A stretch of 64,000 bases of DNA from Spongilla lacustris (lineage: Eukaryota > Porifera > Demospongiae > Spongillida > Spongillidae). This document shows, piece after piece, positions 39,413 through 50,990 of this stretch. Position numbers and translations under genes: made by a program. The stretch's first letter is position 1; every line of letters starts with the position of its first letter. Below the pieces are notes generated by a model. That model saw only the letters and a program-made list of their open reading frames with translations. It made no database searches and was not told the origin of the DNA. The stretch lies in contig OX442432.1 of NCBI GenBank assembly GCA_949361645.1, positions 3,564,598-3,628,597 of the forward strand, written 5' to 3'.

Positions 39413-40015
39413 GGTCGAGCTCTAGCTTTTCATTTGGTTGATATTACCGCCAAATTTGTGCGCGCGCCAGATATATAATACCTCGTGCCCAACCCCACGA
39501 TTAATGAAGTGGAAAACACCATTTCCCAAGGGGCCGTTCATAAATCACGTCAGGCTGTTCCTTTAAGTTACGTCACATTGGCTCCCCCCGCCCCCTCGAA
39601 TTTCTTCTAGCGTGCGTATTTCGTGCCGCTTAAAAAAAAGAAACAGTTATCGTATGTGGGCAACTCCATTGAAGCCGATACATGTAACACTACTGTCAAT
39701 ACATAAACATCATGCAACTTCGCTTGTTGGGCGTGGCCCGACCTTCTCGTTTAGTCGACCGCAGCAATTGCGAGTGAACTATCGAGCGCGTAGATCCACT
39801 ACATGAACAATTTTAGTAACCTTCAAATCAACCGTCACCATTGCCCACGACAATCAAGGGCGGATCCAGGATTTTGGGAAAGGGGGTCTAATAAACAACT
39901 GGGGTACGGGAGGGGGCGTGCCCCCTCCGGTGACAGCAAGCGGATCTAGTCTCGCAAGCCAGACGTACTTAGTCGTACGATATATGTCGGACTGGGGACG
40001 AGTAAAACATACCTG
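39413..40015. other. Upstream of dynein gene, with MITE-end fragments
   Basis: The first 70 bases upstream of the dynein start should hold its promoter; no convincing X-box or TATA was seen. Near 39530-39560 is the segment ggccgttcataaatcacgtc, and near 39855-39880 the segment gggcggatccaggatttt. Both are motifs I associate with ends of widespread invertebrate MITEs, here truncated. No gene is supported in this interval. Confidence 0.45.
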
Positions 40016-42540
40016 GGAAGATCCACTCTCAATGCTGATGTATGCAGCTGCCCTAATGCCTCTCATTCAGTCCCTATCAACTCCAACGTGTAAATCAAAA
40101 TTGGTATGCTGATGACTCTGCTTGTACTGCTGACTTCAGCCATCTGAATGAGTGGTTTGAAAAGCTTTGTTCGATGGGACCTAGGCCAGGTATGGTTACT
40201 ACCCAGAACCAAAGAAGACAGTGCTGATAGTGGATAAAGAATTTGACTCAGACGCACATGGAAAATTTGATCACCTTGTTGTGAGAGTTGTTAGGGGCCA
40301 TCGTTTTTGGGGTAGTATTATTGGAGACCTAGAAGCAATCAATCAGTTTTTTCAAGGCAAAGTGAAGGAGTGGACGAACTTCATTACTATCCTCTCTGAA
40401 GCTGCACAATCATATCCACAAGCTGCCTTTGTAGCATTATCAAAATCTCTCCAATTTGAATGGTTTCACTTGCAAAGACTATTACCAAACATTGGCAATG
40501 CCTTTATCCCTGTATGGAATGCTATTAATGCTTCTTTTGGCCTGCTATTTTTGACAGTAGGGGAGGAGTGGGTTAGTTGAGCCACTTTTTAGGTTTAGGT
40601 TTATACTGCCTCTGAGGTTTGGTATTAAGCAGAGGTTAATACTCTGATGTAAAGGGGCATCACTTGGGTACATGTCATAGGAATGTTAGAGACTGGGGAT
40701 GTACGTGAGAATAGGGACATTATTAAAAATCAACAGGTGTCAAATGGCACAACTAACCCAGCCAAGTGGGTTAGTTGTGCCAGGTACATGGGTCAGTTCA
40801 GCCATATGCTGTCTTCAGCCAAAGTTAGTTGCATTGCACAATAATTGCTAACATAAGTAGGTCTAGGCCTTATGTTGTCAAATCATTGATAAAAGCAAAT
40901 TCATACACTAATGCATGACACTTTTTCAATGAGAGCTCTTGAAATTGATCGGCAAGTGTTTTTAATGTTATTCAAAGTCATTTTTCTATTTAGAAATTAA
41001 AACAGAATACTTCTGAGATTGCTGCATAGCCAAATAAGCATAGCTCACTATTTCTATTACGTCAATCAATAAATCATTTTAATGCCATACAATTGCAGCT
41101 AAAGCGTATGGCTCAACTAACCCCCTTTGCAAATGGCTCAACTAACCCCACTACTAACTTTTCCTGTAACTACCTAAGTTGTATAAAAAGGAAGCAAAGT
41201 ATAGAATTCATTATAAACATAAATATAGCTGCATACATGTACTTTCAAACACCCAAGACTGAAACAAGAATATAGTCATTGTGTAGAAATGAGGGCACAA
41301 ACCGTAAAAACAAAATTTCACTTTGATCGTCAAAATTCTTATTTTTGAATTTCATATTCTGATGAATACTAAAACAAAATCCTAAAGTAGGACAAAAAGC
41401 TAGTCATAACACTTATTGCCAATATATGTTAACATAATTCAATTATGTTTCTTCATGGAGCTAAAACAGGGGGTGGCTCAACTAACCCAGTGGCTCAACT
41501 AACCCACTCCTCCCCTACAGTATCCCAACAAGACCAATTACTATTCTCCATTCCTGTCAAAATGGGTGGGATGGGCATTTGTAATCCTGTTGAAATGGCC
41601 AGCATTGCTTACAACACTTCAGTATCAGGCACAAGGCATATTTAAGATGCCATCAAAGAAAGGAAACCTTTTTCACTAATGGATCACAATGCTAAGATGG
41701 CAGAGGCAATATCAACTATGCATCATGAACTTCAGCAGCAAGATCAAATCGAATTAGATTCAGTGCTTCTCACCCTCGATACTAAACAGGTACGAGCTAT
41801 ACAAAGAGCCATCACTTTTAAAACATCTTCATGGTTAACAGTACTACCAACCACATATCATCATTTTGACCTTTCTGCCACTGAGTTTCGTGATGCTCTA
41901 ACAGTCAGATATCATCGACCCCTTTTGAAGATGCGAGCAACATGCGACAGATGTGGTGCAGCTTTTAGCTATGAACACGCCCTGGATTGCAAGAAAGGAG
42001 GTCTCATTACCAGACATCACAATGAAGTAAGAGACACTCTTGGTGACCTGTCATCTATTGTTTACAAGAACATTATCCGGGAACCAGTGATACAAGAGGC
42101 ATGTGAAGTAGCAGGCGAACCCTCCCTAATCGCTGACCTTGGTGTACGAGGGGTTTGGCAGCCTCAGGCTCAAGCACTTTTTGATGTACGTGTGATAGAC
42201 ACAGATGGAGCCTCTCATGTTCAAAGAAGTGTGGCAGCAGTCCTGTCATCAGCTGAAGCAGAAAAAAAAAAACAACAATGCAGCTGTTGCTAGACGAGCC
42301 TCATTTACACCATTTGTGGTGTCAGTTGATGGTGCCTTGGGATGTGAAGCAACCAACTATCTTAAACACCACTCTGAGCACATCTGTATGAAATGGGGAA
42401 AGTCATATGGAGAAGTGATGGAATGGCTGCAGGCCAGTTTGTCGTTTGCAATCATTAGAGCCACTGATTCGTGTCTCCGGGGCTCTCGTATCAGATGGTG
42501 GAGTAATTTGGATATGGCTGATGGGATAGGACTTCCCTGA
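40016..42540 (+). mobile_element. Decayed R2-like retroelement (type B), interrupted by a DNA transposon
   Basis: The relic enters at the reverse transcriptase QGDP-equivalent (EDPLSMLMYA near 40020), then WYADDSA (YADD codons 40105-40116), the thumb region (VKEWTNFITILSEAA, FEWFHLQRLLPNI) to 40553, and resumes after a 957-bp insertion at 41523 with PVKMGGMGICNPVEMAS. The 3' part has a strand reading SSWLTVLPTTYHHFDLS, a CCHC-like knuckle (CDRCGAAF, then H and C), RHHNEVRDTL, and an endonuclease-like tail ending WWSNLDMADGIGLP at 42540. There is a stop at 41643 and a frameshift near 42270 in an A-run, so it is not functional. The N-terminal half is absent. Confidence 0.82.
40560..41516. mobile_element. 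957-bp nonautonomous DNA transposon nested in type B copy
   Basis: Near-identical terminal inverted repeats of about 26 bases begin ggggaggagtgggttagttg on the left and appear reversed at the right end. The six bases ACAGTA flank both sides (40554-40559 and 41517-41522) and are the apparent target duplication. Internal copies of ggctcaactaaccc in both orientations occur near 40760, 41110 and 41140. There is no transposase. The terminal sequence and a 6-bp duplication do not match a superfamily I can name confidently; a TA duplication is an alternative reading. Confidence 0.8.
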
Positions 42541-42659
42541 GTTACCTTTTATTAATATTTCACATGTAAGTATTTCTTTTCTGGTATAATCGATTCTATA
42601 CTTAATTATTCTATGTATGTATTCCCTGTTTATTATTATTATTATTAATTTGCTGAATT

Positions 42660-42770
42660 CCATCTATGGCAGATTGAGTCTCTTGTTAGTTCGAGCCAAT
42701 GCCCGTGCTTTCCTCGCAAGGTCACACAATGCCAAAACAATGGACCTGCTTGGGGGTTAGCGGGTTGTTC
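42660..42770 (+). mobile_element. Type A retroelement tail fragment
   Basis: The plus frame reads [20 protein letters not shown], matching the C-terminal end of the element at 63440-63490 and then running to a stop. It is only the last 35 codons or so, sandwiched between two type B fragments. Confidence 0.65.
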
Positions 42771-42834
42771 TGTGCATGGTCATTTGTAATAAAGTGTATT
42801 TGTAACGACTTTTAATTGTTAATAAAAAATCAAT

Positions 42835-43306
42835 TACAAGCTGCTATCAATGCCATCATACATAGGTCTCTAGCAGCAATTAATGTTCCATCCACACTTG
42901 AACCCATCGGCCTATACAGATCAGATGGCAAGCGACCTGATGGTTGTTCCATTGCCCCATGGAAGTCTGGCCAGTGTCTTGTTTGGGACTTTACTTGTGT
43001 GGACACCTTCGCAGCCTCATACATAGCAGATGCCACAAGGGAAGTTAGAGCTGTAGCCACAGCTGCTGAAGCCAGGAAGAAGGAAAAATATGCTCTGCTG
43101 TCCAAATCCCACCATTTTGTACCAATTGCGATTGAGACCTCAGGTGCCCTTGGCCCTGATGCTCTCAGTTTGCTCACTGATATAAGCAGGCGTCAGCAGA
43201 GCATCACACACGATCACCAGTCCCTCTCATTCCTTCTCCAGAGAGTGTCAATTGCACTACAGCACGGCAATGCTGCCTCTGTATTGGGCACCACAATTAG
43301 TGTGTA
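42835..43306 (+). mobile_element. R2-like retroelement C-terminal fragment, second type B subfamily
   Basis: One open frame of about 157 codons covers the restriction-like endonuclease tail: RPDGCSIAPWKSG, then LVWDFTCVDTF, an Ala/Lys-rich helix, HHFVPIAIETSGALG, and LLQRVSIALQHGNAASVLGT before the stop at 43304-43306. The RPD...WD spacing is what one expects of a PD-(D/E)XK nuclease core. The reverse transcriptase portion is missing, so this is a 5'-truncated copy. The same tail occurs on the minus strand at 63661-64000. Confidence 0.78.
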
Positions 43307-43959
43307 GTGCATATAGTGCATGTATCCCTGTGTATCCAGCTGTTAATTGCATTGAAACTCCCATATTTCCTAATTATAATTACAAGATTCATACATGTAT
43401 AATTATTATTATAATTATAATTTTAATATTCATCATTATGGCTAATATCACAACAAGTATACAAATGCGTTACATATGCACATGAGGTCAATAGAACTGT
43501 GTAGATTGACAAACCATGTCGTCGTAAAGAAAAACTGATTCTGCAATGTAGCTAGAACAGGGTATGACTATATGGTTGGTCTTTCTTTTTAACTATTAGA
43601 GAAGCGATTCTCTGTACACAACTGTTGCCACATCCACCAGAGGTTGAGAATACAAGGGGTCCGAAGCAACCATGCTCAACTTTACAGACTCTCAGTTCAT
43701 ATACATGTATATGACCTGTATGATATTATGCAGCTCCGGTTTGTCCTAACCAGGTGACTATACTATACTTTGAAATATTTTACTACACTCCAAAGTAAGC
43801 ATGTGACAATTACACAATGTTCTAAACACACACCCTGTTGTTTTAGCGCAACTAGTCACTATTGAGTATTCAGTCATTCTCTTTAGGCATTGCTCAGCAA
43901 CTGTTCTTGATTCAATGTCAGCAGAGTCAGTTGGCATTGGGCACTCAAATGTTGCTGGG

Positions 43960-45180
43960 TATTCTTTGATTTCAAGAGGGTATAGTAGTTGAATAGGATG
44001 GTTCAGTATAAACTTATTCCATTCCTTCATGTGTCCCATGATCCAGTACAAGACAATCTTAAGGCCTATAGCGTGGCGCCGAAGGTACCTTGTCCATGAA
44101 GCGGACTCTGGACAAGCAGTTCTTTTTTTTCAATGTGGAGAGTTGAGATGGCACCCGGGGTGTAAGTTTACACTGGATTCGTTCACCGGGTGGAAAGTTG
44201 GTTCAGGAGCACTTCACACGCAACCCTAATGTGCTTGTTGCGTAGACCCTAAACCCTAAAACCCTAATTATTCCCTGACTCTTTCATGCCTTTGGCATGC
44301 AATTATAGAGTCTGTGTAGCATGATGGTTTTTCCAATTCCAGTTCCACTGGATGACATTCTTCAACAATTTGCAGAGAAGACATGACATGCTGAGCAGGA
44401 TCACTAACAACTCAATTCTGGGGATGGCAAACGTAACTGTAATTCCACAGGTGTTTTACTTTCACATAAACTACTGCTATATAAGCTCCCTGAGATGAAT
44501 CGCAGAAACCTTGTAGACTGCAATGTTGTTTTGAAGTTTCAGGACCAGAAATGTCGATTGGTTTCATCAATCACAAACCAGCAATGAAACTCTCCCGCTT
44601 GATCATCAGACCACCTGAGATGTACTTCATCCCATCCAATCCTTGCTCTGCAAATTTCTTGGCGCAGCAGTCTGAATCGAATTGTGACAGGAGAAAGCAC
44701 TCCCAATGGATAAAAAATCTGGAAGCAAGACTCCTTGTGCAAGTAGATAAATGCAGTTGATGTCAAATCTGAATTCATCTGCGGAAGTTTTCAAACAGTG
44801 GCTGAGTATTTTCTGTTCTCCTAGGAGGAAGAGTTTGCTGACTGTTGCCTAGTGCGTCCTTTGCATATGACCGATCTTCAGGAATGAGGAAGCTTTGACA
44901 TGACACTGCATTATTATAACATGACATTGCAGTTCTGCAGATTTTGACACAAACGTTGTTAGGTTGAAGCCTCTTTCTGCCAGCCAACACTTTGATTTGA
45001 TGTACAGTTAGATTCCTTCACAGTGCTTGAACTGAAGGTGATGTCATCTGTATTTATCGGTCTGAGGAACTTTGCAACAAACGATGAGTCTTCATTTCCA
45101 TACTTCTCAATATGATATTTCAATGTTGCATTTAGCAGAAGTGGGCTTGATGTAACACCAAACAACTCTTGCAAAATAAT
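43960..45180 (-). mobile_element. BEL/Pao retroelement fragment: RT C-terminal half and RNase H
   Basis: Minus-strand pieces in pol order are a reverse transcriptase palm segment (ELFGVTSSPLLLNATLKYHI, 45170-45100), a degraded catalytic box (INTDDITF where YVDD is expected), then FYPLGVLSPVTIRFRLL with ICRARIGWDEV (near 44700-44640), then an RNase H-like segment MYWIMGHMKEWNKFI (near 44050). Stops and frameshifts are frequent. Motif order and wording are those of BEL/Pao pol. Confidence 0.72.
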
Positions 45181-45289
45181 TGTCTGATGTATTATACTGT
45201 CTACCTTATCAAACCACAGGAATGGAAAAACATTTTGATAGTCTCGATGTCATGATTAGTGCCACAGCATGAAGATGGAGTGGAACAGA

Positions 45290-46120
45290 TTTAGAATTAT
45301 CGCTGCTTACTGTTCCTGATATGCAAACCACTCTCTGGGCAGCCAGTCAATTGTACAAGAGCGATTCCATCATTTAGCCAACTTGGACCTTGCTGACAGC
45401 AAAAATTATGGTGAAACGCCCGACATCGGTATTCTCATTGGTGCATATATGCAGTGATGGATGTGTTGCATGGACCTGGCTGAACCCATTGCTATTGAAA
45501 CCAAATTAGGTCGGGTCTTATCTGGGCCTGTACCTGGATATGATCTGGAAGAATCTGCTTGTTCTGTCATTTGTCCTTCATTTGGAAGCAGGCTCACAAG
45601 GGAGTGATAGTTGTCTGGAATCAATGCTCAAGACCTTCTGGGACTTAGAGACAGTTGGAATACATGAGCCTGAAGCATCATTTATACACACTTCATAGAG
45701 AGAGAGGGATATACATGTAGTTTGTTGATGGCAGATCATTCAACTGCCATGGAAGACACCAGAGTGTGTCCTACCAGATAACTGCGAGCTCTGTCAGAAG
45801 CGTTTGTTTGGTCTTTTACACTGACTCAAGCAGACACCCAAGGAATATGAAGCTGTCATCAAAGACCAAATTAGGAAAGGCATTGTGAAGAAGTCAAAAC
45901 CCATTTGACTATGGAATCCTGATGCACTACACACCTCATCATGCTGTCATCAGGACGGATAAAACACAACCAAGCTGACGATTGTGTATGATGCGTCTGC
46001 TAAGTCATCAGACCCATCTCTGAATGAAAGTCTTTATGCAGGATGACCTGCATTTGGGTAGAACATTTTTGAGATCATACTTCAGTTTCATGTCTTCCTA
46101 CCAAGACTGACTGCATCACA
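45290..46120 (+). mobile_element. BEL/Pao fragment: end of protease and start of RT
   Basis: The plus strand reads HLANLDLADS, DIGILIGAYMQW, EPIAIETKLGRVLSGPVPG, then after several frameshifts the HHAVIRTDKT block and a degraded LRVVYDASAKS-type region of BEL/Pao pol near 45930-46020. It is inverted relative to the adjacent fragment at 43960-45180. Confidence 0.68.
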
Positions 46121-46189
46121 GGTCTGAATCTTTCCACCTTCTGCTCCAAAAATCTTGATTACCAATATTTCAGTGTGCATTATTGACAG

Positions 46190-46860
46190 TTGGACCAACT
46201 GAGAGACATTACTGACCAAGAATGGGACCCTGACTTAATGTTGAATATTATTGAGCGGGAATTGGACGCTGGAGACAGAGCTGGTTCAATGAAGAAACAG
46301 AGTACGGACCTTCCAAGTGCTGCAACTCTGCTATCAAAGGACTCCATTCCAAACTGTCTCTATTGGGATCAATCACATTCATTGTCGCAGTGCAAGGCTG
46401 TCAAAGATGTTAGAAAGAGAAAGCAGATGCTATTGAAGTCAGGTTGCTGTTGTGTTTGCAGAAGGGTCATCTTGCAAAGAACTGTTGCTCTTCCATGAGA
46501 TGCTAAGGTTGTCATGGATGACCCCACAGCAGTATCTGTATGGCATCATCATCCAAATCTTTGGAATTGGGCAGTTTTCCAGCATCATCTCTATGCTCTA
46601 ACTCAATGTGTCCAACCAGTAAGCCCCAGAATGATGCAGTGCAATGTGTAAAGGAAGATCACCTACTGCGTTGTCATGAACACAAGAACACCTGTGTTAC
46701 TGCAGACGGCAAGAGCAAGTGTCTTCAAACCTGGCGAGTCATCAGTTGTGGTAAGAGCCAGATACATCTGTGATGGTGGAAGCCAATGCGCTTGTCCAAG
46801 TGGTGTATTTTTAAAAGGATTGAACACCTTGACATTAAAGAAAGCACTCTGCCTGCTCTT
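46190..46860 (+). mobile_element. BEL/Pao fragment: gag zinc-knuckle and protease
   Basis: The segment CLYWDQSHSLSQCKAV followed by RKRKQMLLKSGCCCVC and a GHLAKNC-like knuckle is the BEL/Pao gag signature. It is followed at 46676-46860 by the protease segment PVLLQTARASVFKPG and a CDGGSQ box. In a normal element this lies upstream of the block found at 45290-46120, so the order is scrambled. The protease box has DGGS rather than DSGS/DTGS. Confidence 0.7.
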
Positions 46861-46919
46861 GGACCAAAAGGTTTCTGCTACCACATCTAAATCATTATGA
46901 GCGTCATCTGTATCATTGG

Positions 46920-48270
46920 CTGTTTTGTACAGCTGCTCTCCTGTTAGGGGTTGCAGGCATGGTTCTGTTCCCACTGCATGGCTACCTCAGTGAGTAAAGA
47001 TCCACCACAAGGACAGTTCATAGCATGATCTACTGTGAAGGAATGGCCACCAAATACATACGCAGCTAGATGTGAGTAAAGATGGTTGCCGACCATAGCG
47101 CAGACAAAGGGCATCACGAAGTCTCCATTGTGAAGAGCAAAACCATGTTCTTGATGAATAGGAATAGTAGAGAGCCATGAGCAGGCACCAGGTTCACTTA
47201 CGACTTCCATAGCACGATGAAGATATTGTGGCAAAAAGGTTTTCAAATCGGGTAGATTTATAGTTATCTTTTCACTAGTTACTGGTTGAGCATCAATAGA
47301 TTCAACAGGCAAAGAGGAGGATTATTTAATTATGAGATGGACAAGAGGCCTGGTAAATTTGATGGAGTTTTCAAATAAGCGACATGATTCATCAACAGGC
47401 TTTGCTTTGTGATTTCAAGGTCATCAAGATGGGCAGGTAAGGCTAGGAGGTCTCTTAAAATGAGCTGTTACATGTAGAGATTGGGTAGGAATGTCTGGTG
47501 TATGGCATCTTAGTTCAAACAGCATATTTGGTACTGTTCTGGAGATGTAGGTCCATTTGCTTGACAGGCCATGGGCACGGCATATGCAGAATGTGGTTGA
47601 GTGATGGAGATTTCAGATAGCAGTATAACTTCGCTAACCCATTCAATTAGTAGTAAATGCCTCTGAGAGTTTTGCTTCTTTCACAATAAGCCATGATTTA
47701 GCAGTATCCAGGACCATGTTGAATGAGATTGTAGATCTGTTTGATGTTCTGATGTAAAAGTTTGGCAATCAAAGGAATGGTACTGACTGCATACATAACC
47801 ATTGGAGACAGTATGGTTTTGCCATTGATATAAAAATGTATAAATTCATGTTTTACTTGGAAGTGTTTGTTATAATGGCAGCAAGTGTTTGACATAGACT
47901 GATGCTTTGGAAGACCACTCGACAATTCAAGGAATGGAATGCATTTGTTGCATCAACAAGTAAGACTGCATCTCTACAGCAGCCCTTGGCCTCATGATCA
48001 GCAGAGTTGTGAGACACCAACTGCCTCCAGCCAGAATATCAGGCCTGGCAACAATGGCAATAGATTTGCAAACAACCCGTTGAATAACTTCACCAATTGG
48101 CACTTGTCGAGAGCAACCTGTTGCAAGAAGTCTAGGTAATGCAGCAGTGGCCTCAAGCAAATGATTGTGGAATGATGTTTGTAGACGCTTCCAACCTGAA
48201 GCACGATCCAGAAGGGCCAGCTGCACTGTCCATCCTAAGCACAACAGACCATATGAACGAACCACAAATG
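46920..48270 (-). mobile_element. Decayed R2-like retroelement (type B), minus strand
   Basis: Reading 48270 to 46920: an RT finger segment (SRQVPIGEVIQRVVCKSI), AVLLVDATNAFHSLN in the motif A position near 47940, YINGKTILS joined almost directly to PMVMYAVSTIPLIAKL near 47760 (the QGDP motif B residues are missing), then at 47200-47000 the ACSWLSTIPIHQEHGF strand and the HAMNCPCGG knuckle. Frameshifts separate the blocks. The catalytic YADD box and the endonuclease tail were not found. Confidence 0.75.
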
Positions 48271-48280
48271 ACACTAAATA

Positions 48281-48868
48281 GTACTGGATGAGGAATGATA
48301 TGATCAGAACTTCATGGAATGATCAATGAACGAGTGATGGGGATGTTTGCTTCTGAGATATGTTTGGTGTCATCGATGGCCACAGCAAGCCGATCCACAA
48401 CAGCAGCACCTAAAATTTTACTGCCCATCAGTGAGCATTCTCTATATCTGATGCTCAACCAAGTCATCCAGGAAATGAAACAAATGAGGGAAGAATTCAG
48501 GAAGAACTTAAGTAAAGTGCAAGAGGAACAAAAATGCATGGGTACTGCACTTCCATTGGAACTCCCATGTAGGGCACTGGTGTGCACTCAAGTGGTTTGA
48601 AGCCTTTAGTTGTAGTAATGTGAAGTGTCCTTGCTGCTTCATGGATGGATCTTTATTGCTATCTGTACTAAAACCAGCACCACCAATCATTACATGCATG
48701 TTAGAGTGTTCTTCCAAACATATGTATTGGTGACTACAACATCCATGATAGTGATGCAAAACCTACCAAGGATGAAGTGAAGATGGCATCACAATTGCTA
48801 AGCAAGTTGGCTGCTAAAAGTCTTGAACCATCTCCATCTGTACGGAAGGTTCAGTAAGTAAAACTGTG
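48281..48868. other. Unassigned sequence left of the piggyBac-like relic
   Basis: A 93-codon frame (48319-48600) with a Gln/Glu/Lys-rich helix and a short open segment near 48740-48850 are present, but neither matches a family I recognise. They are probably part of further decayed repeats. Confidence 0.35.
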
Positions 48869-49792
48869 TTAACCCCTATTCACCTGATGTCTCGTACGAA
48901 GAACAAATATCTTGCTTAAAGGACAATTTTTGAAGCCCTTTTTATATGTGACCGTAATAATGAAATGGCAGAAACAGGCTGTATTGCTGGTGGTGTGTCT
49001 TTTATAAAGGTTAACGGGAAGGACTGGGAGATAGGTCAAAGCATACACGCAAGAGGTATGCATGTCTCGAAAAAGAAGGAATAAATGAAGACATTTGGTC
49101 CACTTTGGCTGGAAGGTATAATAGAAGGAAAGTTCTTAGGTCTTGGAAGGAAGCATAAATTTCAAGTGGAATGGACCTCCTTTCATCCCCATGTGATAGG
49201 GGCGCAACATCAATTTTTAAAGACGATCAAGACATGCTCGTGCCAAAATGCGCTAGATTGAGTGATATGTCAAAGGTTCTATCTACACCAGATGAGATAG
49301 ACAAAAGTGAGGAATCTGATGCTACAGAAAAATCATCAGATAACACCAAGCGGTCATCAGATGAATTGGAAGAGGTCCGTCAAGAATGTGACCTTGGTGG
49401 AGAAGATGAATGTGTCAATGTCGGTAATTGAGTATGGAGGCTTGACCCTGCCTTAGATGTTGTTGACCCTAGGAGTATTGCAGATGCATTTACTGTGATT
49501 CCCCGATTGAACTGGCCTCATAAGACACGTGAGTAACAATAAATACAGAGATTGATTACTTTAGCTTGATGTCCCAAAGAGAGCTGAAATCTCTCATCAT
49601 TACTGCTACAAATTCTGTACTTGGGGACAAGACAAATCATGTTGATGAGCATATTATGGACCACTTTATTACTTCAGCCATTATAAATAATAGGGATGAA
49701 AAAGATGTTGGTTTTATAACAGCACAAAAGTATGCCATAAAAACAGGGTTACAAAAGAGTCGCTGGGAACAGATCCGTGGAGCATTGAAATT

Positions 49793-49831
<39 letters not shown>

Positions 49832-49992
49832 AATGCTGAAGATGAAGAAAATGATTTAAAAAATGAGTGACTCTCAGAGCAAGGTTATTCTTTACATAGA
49901 ATTACAAGAAAAGCCTGAAAATATGGCACTGAAGAAAGTATTATTGTGAAAGGAAAGTGAAAACAACTGCAGTAACTCAGCGCTTAACAGAA
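48869..49992 (+). pseudogene. piggyBac-like transposase relic, 5' part
   Basis: A TTAA at 48869-48872 followed by CCCCTATTCACC looks like a piggyBac left terminus. Downstream plus-strand pieces include KVNGKDWEIG (near 49010), GPLWLEGIIEGKFLGLGRKH (near 49110), an acidic stretch (49171-49431), RLDPALDVVDPRSIADAF (near 49440), and SQRELKSLIITATNSVLGD from 49569. Stops at several places, a G36 tract and the gypsy insertion at 49993 break the gene. Its 3' part continues after the gypsy element. Confidence 0.6.
49795..49830 (+). repeat. G36 homopolymer
   Basis: Thirty-six consecutive G inside the transposase relic. It can form G-quadruplexes and is prone to length error both in vivo and in assembly. 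Confidence 0.95.
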
Positions 49993-50146
49993 TGTTCTAT
50001 TGCCTCTGGTCGCACGCAGACCGCCAGTAGCCGATGCCAACAGAGATATATCACTCGGCAGACAACACACGAAACAAGGACAAATGCACACCAATAGTTA
50101 ACTAATCACGGACCACGTGCGCTCTATATAACCACACCCATAAACA
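49993..50146 (-). repeat. 3' LTR of gypsy element 1
   Basis: 154 bases, TG...CA ends, one mismatch to the partner LTR (near 50132: c versus a). Confidence 0.95.
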
Positions 50147-50196
50147 TCCCCCTTTTCTAACAACTCAGTCCTAACACCTATTACATACACCACTGT

Positions 50197-50990
50197 TCAC
50201 ATCTGGACATAGTCAGCATATCTGGACGGTTTCCGAACAGCTCTCCCATAGCGAGTAGTAGTAGTAGTGGTCTTTAAAACCGGTTTGGATCCCTTGGATG
50301 GCGGGGTGGAACTTGTCTTCTCATCTGGTACTCTGAAAGACTCCCCAGTAGTAGTTGCATCCACCTGGCTAGAGTTAGACACTGCCTGTGTGACGGTCCC
50401 ATGACTACTATTCCCCGGCTCCTTCTGCACTGGCTCTGGGCACTCTAACTGTACGGGGATGTGTTGCTGGGCCCTCGGGACCTCCTTCTCAGGTGTCCTT
50501 ATCTTACCCTCATTCTCTTCCCGTTGTACATTCTCTTCCTGCTGTACGTTCTCATCCTGTTGTACAGGACCAACAGTGGTTGGTTTTAGGAACCGCCTAT
50601 TACGATGCACAGGCTGGCCATCCACATCCACCACATACGACCGATTTGACAGTTGTCCTTGGCACAGTCCTCTTCTCCATTCTGTCTTCCTTGCATGCAC
50701 ATCCTGCACTAACACCGGTTGTCCAACCCGTAACGGAGGCAGGTCTCGTCCCTTAGCTGACAGTTTCGACTGGATAGACTGTTGTCTCTGAACCTTTTTC
50801 TCCCACATCTGACTCTGAGGAGCATAGTGTAACTGGGTATCCATCACGGGGAACACACTCCTAGTGCGCCTTGCCAGCAGACGTTGAGCTGGGCTGGACC
50901 CCAACCCTACTGTTGGGGTGTTGCGATACTCCAAAAGAGCCATGTACGGGTCTGGGCTCCGTTTGAAGAGTTTCTTCCGCTGACTCTGCC
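50197..50990 (-). pseudogene. Gypsy 1 integrase C-terminus in shifted frame
   Basis: This frame continues the integrase after the shift: LFKRSPDPYMALLEYRNTP, GQPVLVQDVHARKTEWRRG (a GPY/F-like module), then a Gln/Glu/Pro-rich tail ending RKPSRYADYVQM. It aligns with the last 200 residues of the sister element. Confidence 0.85.

Noticed and set aside
44244..44270. Short run of CCCTAA-like units resembling telomere repeat
   Set aside because: Only about three imperfect units; no array, so interstitial chance sequence is more likely.
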